Source: Halobiforma lacisalsi AJ5 | Lineage (GTDB): Archaea; Halobacteriota; Halobacteria; Halobacteriales; Natrialbaceae | Assembly (NCBI RefSeq): GCF_000226975.2 | Contig: NZ_CP019285.1 | Coordinates: 3,596,001 to 3,660,000 of the forward strand | DNA length: 64,000 nucleotides | Reading direction: 5' to 3' | In this document: positions 62,088 to 64,000 of the stretch, piece by piece | Position numbering within the stretch: position 1 is the stretch's first letter | Layout of the letters: every line of letters starts with the position of its first letter | Translations under genes and position numbers: made by a program | The notes under the pieces: model-generated | What the model saw: only the letters and a program-made list of their open reading frames with translations | Databases searched by the model: none | Told to the model about the DNA's origin: nothing

Positions 62088-63049
62088 GTATCGACCACCT
62101 GCTCGCGCTGCCCGTCGGCGCGTTCCTGTTCCGCTTCGCGCCGCCGTTCGGCGTTCTCCGCGTCGCCGCTTGCCACCTCGAGGAAGACGTCCTCGAGACT
62201 CGGCGTCTCCGTCTGGATGTCGGTCACGCGGCCGCCCCGTTTCTCGACGGCCGTCCTGATCGACTCCACCGCGTCCATGTCCGCGACGACGTGGCGAATC
62301 CCCTCGTCGGCGGGTTCGGCCGAGACCCGCGAGACCGCATCGCTCGCGTCGACCGTCGCGTACACGTGGTACTCCGTCCCGCCGTGGTCGTCGCGGATTC
62401 CCTCGAGGGTGCCCCGGGCGACGATCCGGCCGTCGTTCATGATGACGACCCGGTCGCAGACGCTTTCGACGTGATAGAGGTTGTGCGCGCTGAAGACGAC
62501 CGTCTTGCCCTCCTCGCTCAACTCCTCGGTAAACTCGATCACGTGGTTGGTCGTCAGCGGATCGAGCCCGGAAGCGGGTTCGTCGAAGATGAGGACGTCC
62601 GGATCGTTGATCAGCGCGCGGGCGATCGCGACCTTGCGTTTCATTCCCTTCGACATGTTGCCGATCCGGCGGTCGCGGTGTTCGAGGTCGAGCCGATCCA
62701 GCGACGATTCGATGCGGTCGGCCGCAACGTGGCCGGGCACGTCGTAGAGATCCGCAAAGAACTCCAGATAGTCGGTCGCGGTCATCTCCTCGTACAGCGG
62801 GGACTCCTCCGGGAGGAACCCGAGCCGCCGTTGCATCGCCCGCTCGCCGGGCGTGTGTCCGGCAACGACGGCGGTCCCTGCGGTCGGTTCGACGAGGCCG
62901 GCGAGCATCTTCAGCGTCGTCGTCTTCCCGGCGCCGTTGGGTCCGACGACGCCGAACACCTCGCCGCGTTCGATCGAGAAGCTACTGCCTTCGACGGCGG
63001 TGAACCCGTCGTACTCCTTGCGGAGCCCCTCCACTTCGAGTATCGCCAT
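62084..63049 (-). CDS. ABC transporter ATP-binding protein
   Basis: 321-residue ATPase of the ABC-2/NatA type. Walker A GPNGAGKTTTLKML (about 39-52), signature NMSKGMKRKVAIA, and Walker B VLIFDEPASGLDP, then switch His in VFSAHNLYHVE. A C-terminal domain of ~100 residues (HVYATVDASDAVSRVSAEP) follows, typical of exporter ATPases. The ATG at 63049 is favoured, as upstream in-frame sequence is unrelated. It couples to the permeases by a 4-nt GTGA overlap. Confidence 0.94.
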   Translation of the reverse strand: MAILEVEGLRKEYDGFTAVEGSSFSIERGEVFGVVGPNGAGKTTTLKMLAGLVEPTAGTAVVAGHTPGERAMQRRLGFLPEESPLYEEMTATDYLEFFADLYDVPGHVAADRIESSLDRLDLEHRDRRIGNMSKGMKRKVAIARALINDPDVLIFDEPASGLDPLTTNHVIEFTEELSEEGKTVVFSAHNLYHVESVCDRVVIMNDGRIVARGTLEGIRDDHGGTEYHVYATVDASDAVSRVSAEPADEGIRHVVADMDAVESIRTAVEKRGGRVTDIQTETPSLEDVFLEVASGDAENAERRREAEQERADGQREQVVDT

Positions 63050-63202
63050 TCGTTGGTCGATGGAGGGAGCGACTCCAGTAAAGTCTAGCGACCGGGGACA
63101 GTCGTGCGATCCGAACGGTCGATGCTTTGCGGCTCGGCCCTCGAGTCGTCGCTCGGAACCCCGCGGGTAACGCCCATTGTGGTTCGGACCGTAGTCTCGA
63201 CG

Positions 63203-63700
63203 ATGACCCGACTCCACCCCGTACGTACCTCGGACGGCCGCCAGCTCGAGGCCTCGCACGTGATCGCCGCCCCGGCCGACGAGGCCTGGGATCTCCTCGT
63301 CGACACGACCCGCTGGCCCGAGTGGTCCCCGACGATCCGTGAGGTGGAGGCTACCGACCGCAGGATCCGCGCCGGGACCAGGGGACGGGTCCGCGTTCCC
63401 GGCGTCTGGCTCCCGTTTCGCGTGACTCACGTCGACCAGGCCGAACGCCGCTGGGAGTGGCGCGTGGTCGGGCTCCCCGGACCCGGCCACCGCGTCGACG
63501 ACCTCGGGCCCGACCGCTGCCGTGTCGCGTTCGAACTCCCGCTCGGCGCGGCCGGATACGCGCCGGTCTGTCTCGAGGCCCTCGAATCGATCGCGGCAGT
63601 GCTCGAAGAACCCGGCCACGACAGCGACGACGTGCAGGACGAGCGGTCCGGGACCGACGTCGGCGGGAACGCCGGCACTGACGTCGACGCGAACGCGTAG
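63203..63700 (+). CDS. SRPBCC family protein
   Basis: 165-residue helix-grip-fold protein. ASHVIAAPADEAWDLLVDTTRWPEWSPTIREVEATDR is the family start; GVWLPFRVTHVDQAERRWEWRVVGLPGPGHRV is the ligand-binding part, and a disordered Asp/Gly tail follows. Divergent from the ABC exporter operon. The ATG at 63203 starts MTRLHPVRTSDGRQL. Ligand unknown. Confidence 0.85.
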   Translation: MTRLHPVRTSDGRQLEASHVIAAPADEAWDLLVDTTRWPEWSPTIREVEATDRRIRAGTRGRVRVPGVWLPFRVTHVDQAERRWEWRVVGLPGPGHRVDDLGPDRCRVAFELPLGAAGYAPVCLEALESIAAVLEEPGHDSDDVQDERSGTDVGGNAGTDVDANA

Positions 63701-63722
63701 CTTCGTAACCCGATACAACCTG

Positions 63723-63736
63723 GTTCGGTTCCGAAC
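63723..63736. promoter_or_regulatory. Inverted repeat GTTCGG-TT-CCGAAC
   Basis: Six-base inverted repeat 37 nt before the start of the HxlR-type gene. Likely autoregulatory operator. Confidence 0.5.
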
Positions 63737-63772
63737 TGCTATACCGTTCGAGTCCCAATCCGGATTCAGACG

Positions 63773-64000
63773 ATGTCACGACCCCAGACCCCGCCCCAGG
63801 AGGAACAATCCGACGCCTGCCCCGTGATCGCGTCCCTCGAGCAGATCGGTTCGAAGTGGCGACTGGCCGTACTACACGAACTGCTCGAAGGCGAACAGCG
63901 GTTCAACGAACTCAAGCGATCGACGGGCGCGAACGCACGCACTCTCTCGCGGGTGCTCGACGACCTCGGCGAGATGGGGTTCGTCGAACGACGAATGGAA
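63773..64000 (+). CDS. HxlR-family regulator, truncated by the window end
   Basis: The first 76 codons of a winged-helix regulator. The family Cys is in DACPVIASLEQIGSKW (Cys about 16), followed by RLAVLHELLEGEQRFNELKR and the recognition helix NARTLSRVLDDLGEMGFVERRME. It is cut by the end of the window, so the wing is missing. Start ATG at 63773. Confidence 0.85.
   Translation, partial: MSRPQTPPQEEQSDACPVIASLEQIGSKWRLAVLHELLEGEQRFNELKRSTGANARTLSRVLDDLGEMGFVERRME

Noticed and set aside
60174-62474. 766-codon plus-strand open frame opposite the exporter operon
   Set aside because: Antisense shadow with Arg/Asp-rich composition and no motif.

Overview
This 64-kb, GC-rich window is chromosomal DNA of a halophilic archaeon (class Halobacteria), most likely Natrialbales-like. 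The evidence is the strongly acidic proteome, the many CTCGAG motifs, twin-arginine lipoprotein signals, mostly leaderless starts, and archaeal markers: proteasome-activating nucleotidase, prefoldin beta, RNase P component 4, Mre11-Rad50, and PhoU fused to an AbrB-like domain. No rRNA, tRNA or CRISPR array was recognised.

Layout. 1-2.4 kb: GNAT acetyltransferase, YhbY-MscS pair, RNase P component 4. 2.5-8.6 kb: a tandemly duplicated module of a secreted family-5 solute-binding lipoprotein plus a PAP2-type membrane phosphatase. Both binding proteins read as circular permutations of the usual SBP_bac_5 order. 8.7-19.6 kb: core genes (prefoldin beta, DUF3194, HflX, GMP synthase glutaminase subunit, PAN) with a lactate-utilisation (LUD/Fe-S) pair, an aldolase-HAD pair, a membrane-anchored hydrolase and a small regulator. 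19.6-25.8 kb: mre11-rad50 and small haloarchaeal proteins, including a zinc-finger protein.

26-33.5 kb: a phosphate locus, pstS-pstC-pstA-(pstB remnant)-phoU-phoU/AbrB-(ppk1 remnant), with a divergent third phoU. The transporter ATPase PstB survives only as its last ~43 codons with a 1-nt frameshift, and polyphosphate kinase survives only as its C-terminal ~155 residues. A 20-bp perfect palindrome lies between the divergent pstS and phoU.

33.6-41.4 kb: SRPBCC, NosL, EamA permease, uridine kinase, an archaeal riboflavin reductase, MsrA, and an HxlR regulator divergent from a thioredoxin-reductase-like flavoprotein. A complete IS200/IS605 element (tnpA, tnpB) sits between that regulator and the flavoprotein. 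41.9-47.5 kb: a TAT-exported cupredoxin protein, GH15 glucanase, a dehalogenase-like hydrolase and a CBS-less IMPDH/GMP reductase. 47.8-53.4 kb: a complete urease operon ureB-C-A-G-D-E-F, tightly overlapped, with a His-repeat UreE tail.

53.4-64 kb: a winged-helix regulator with GTTTAC-type operators, DUF5788, aldo/keto reductase, a penicillin-acylase-family lipoprotein or membrane enzyme, a three-gene ABC-2 exporter whose middle permease carries a PrsW-like intramembrane protease domain, an SRPBCC protein, and a truncated HxlR regulator at the window edge.

Most intergenic gaps are short. The three longer than 300 bases (32163-32545, 41436-41896, 47534-47872) are described as features.
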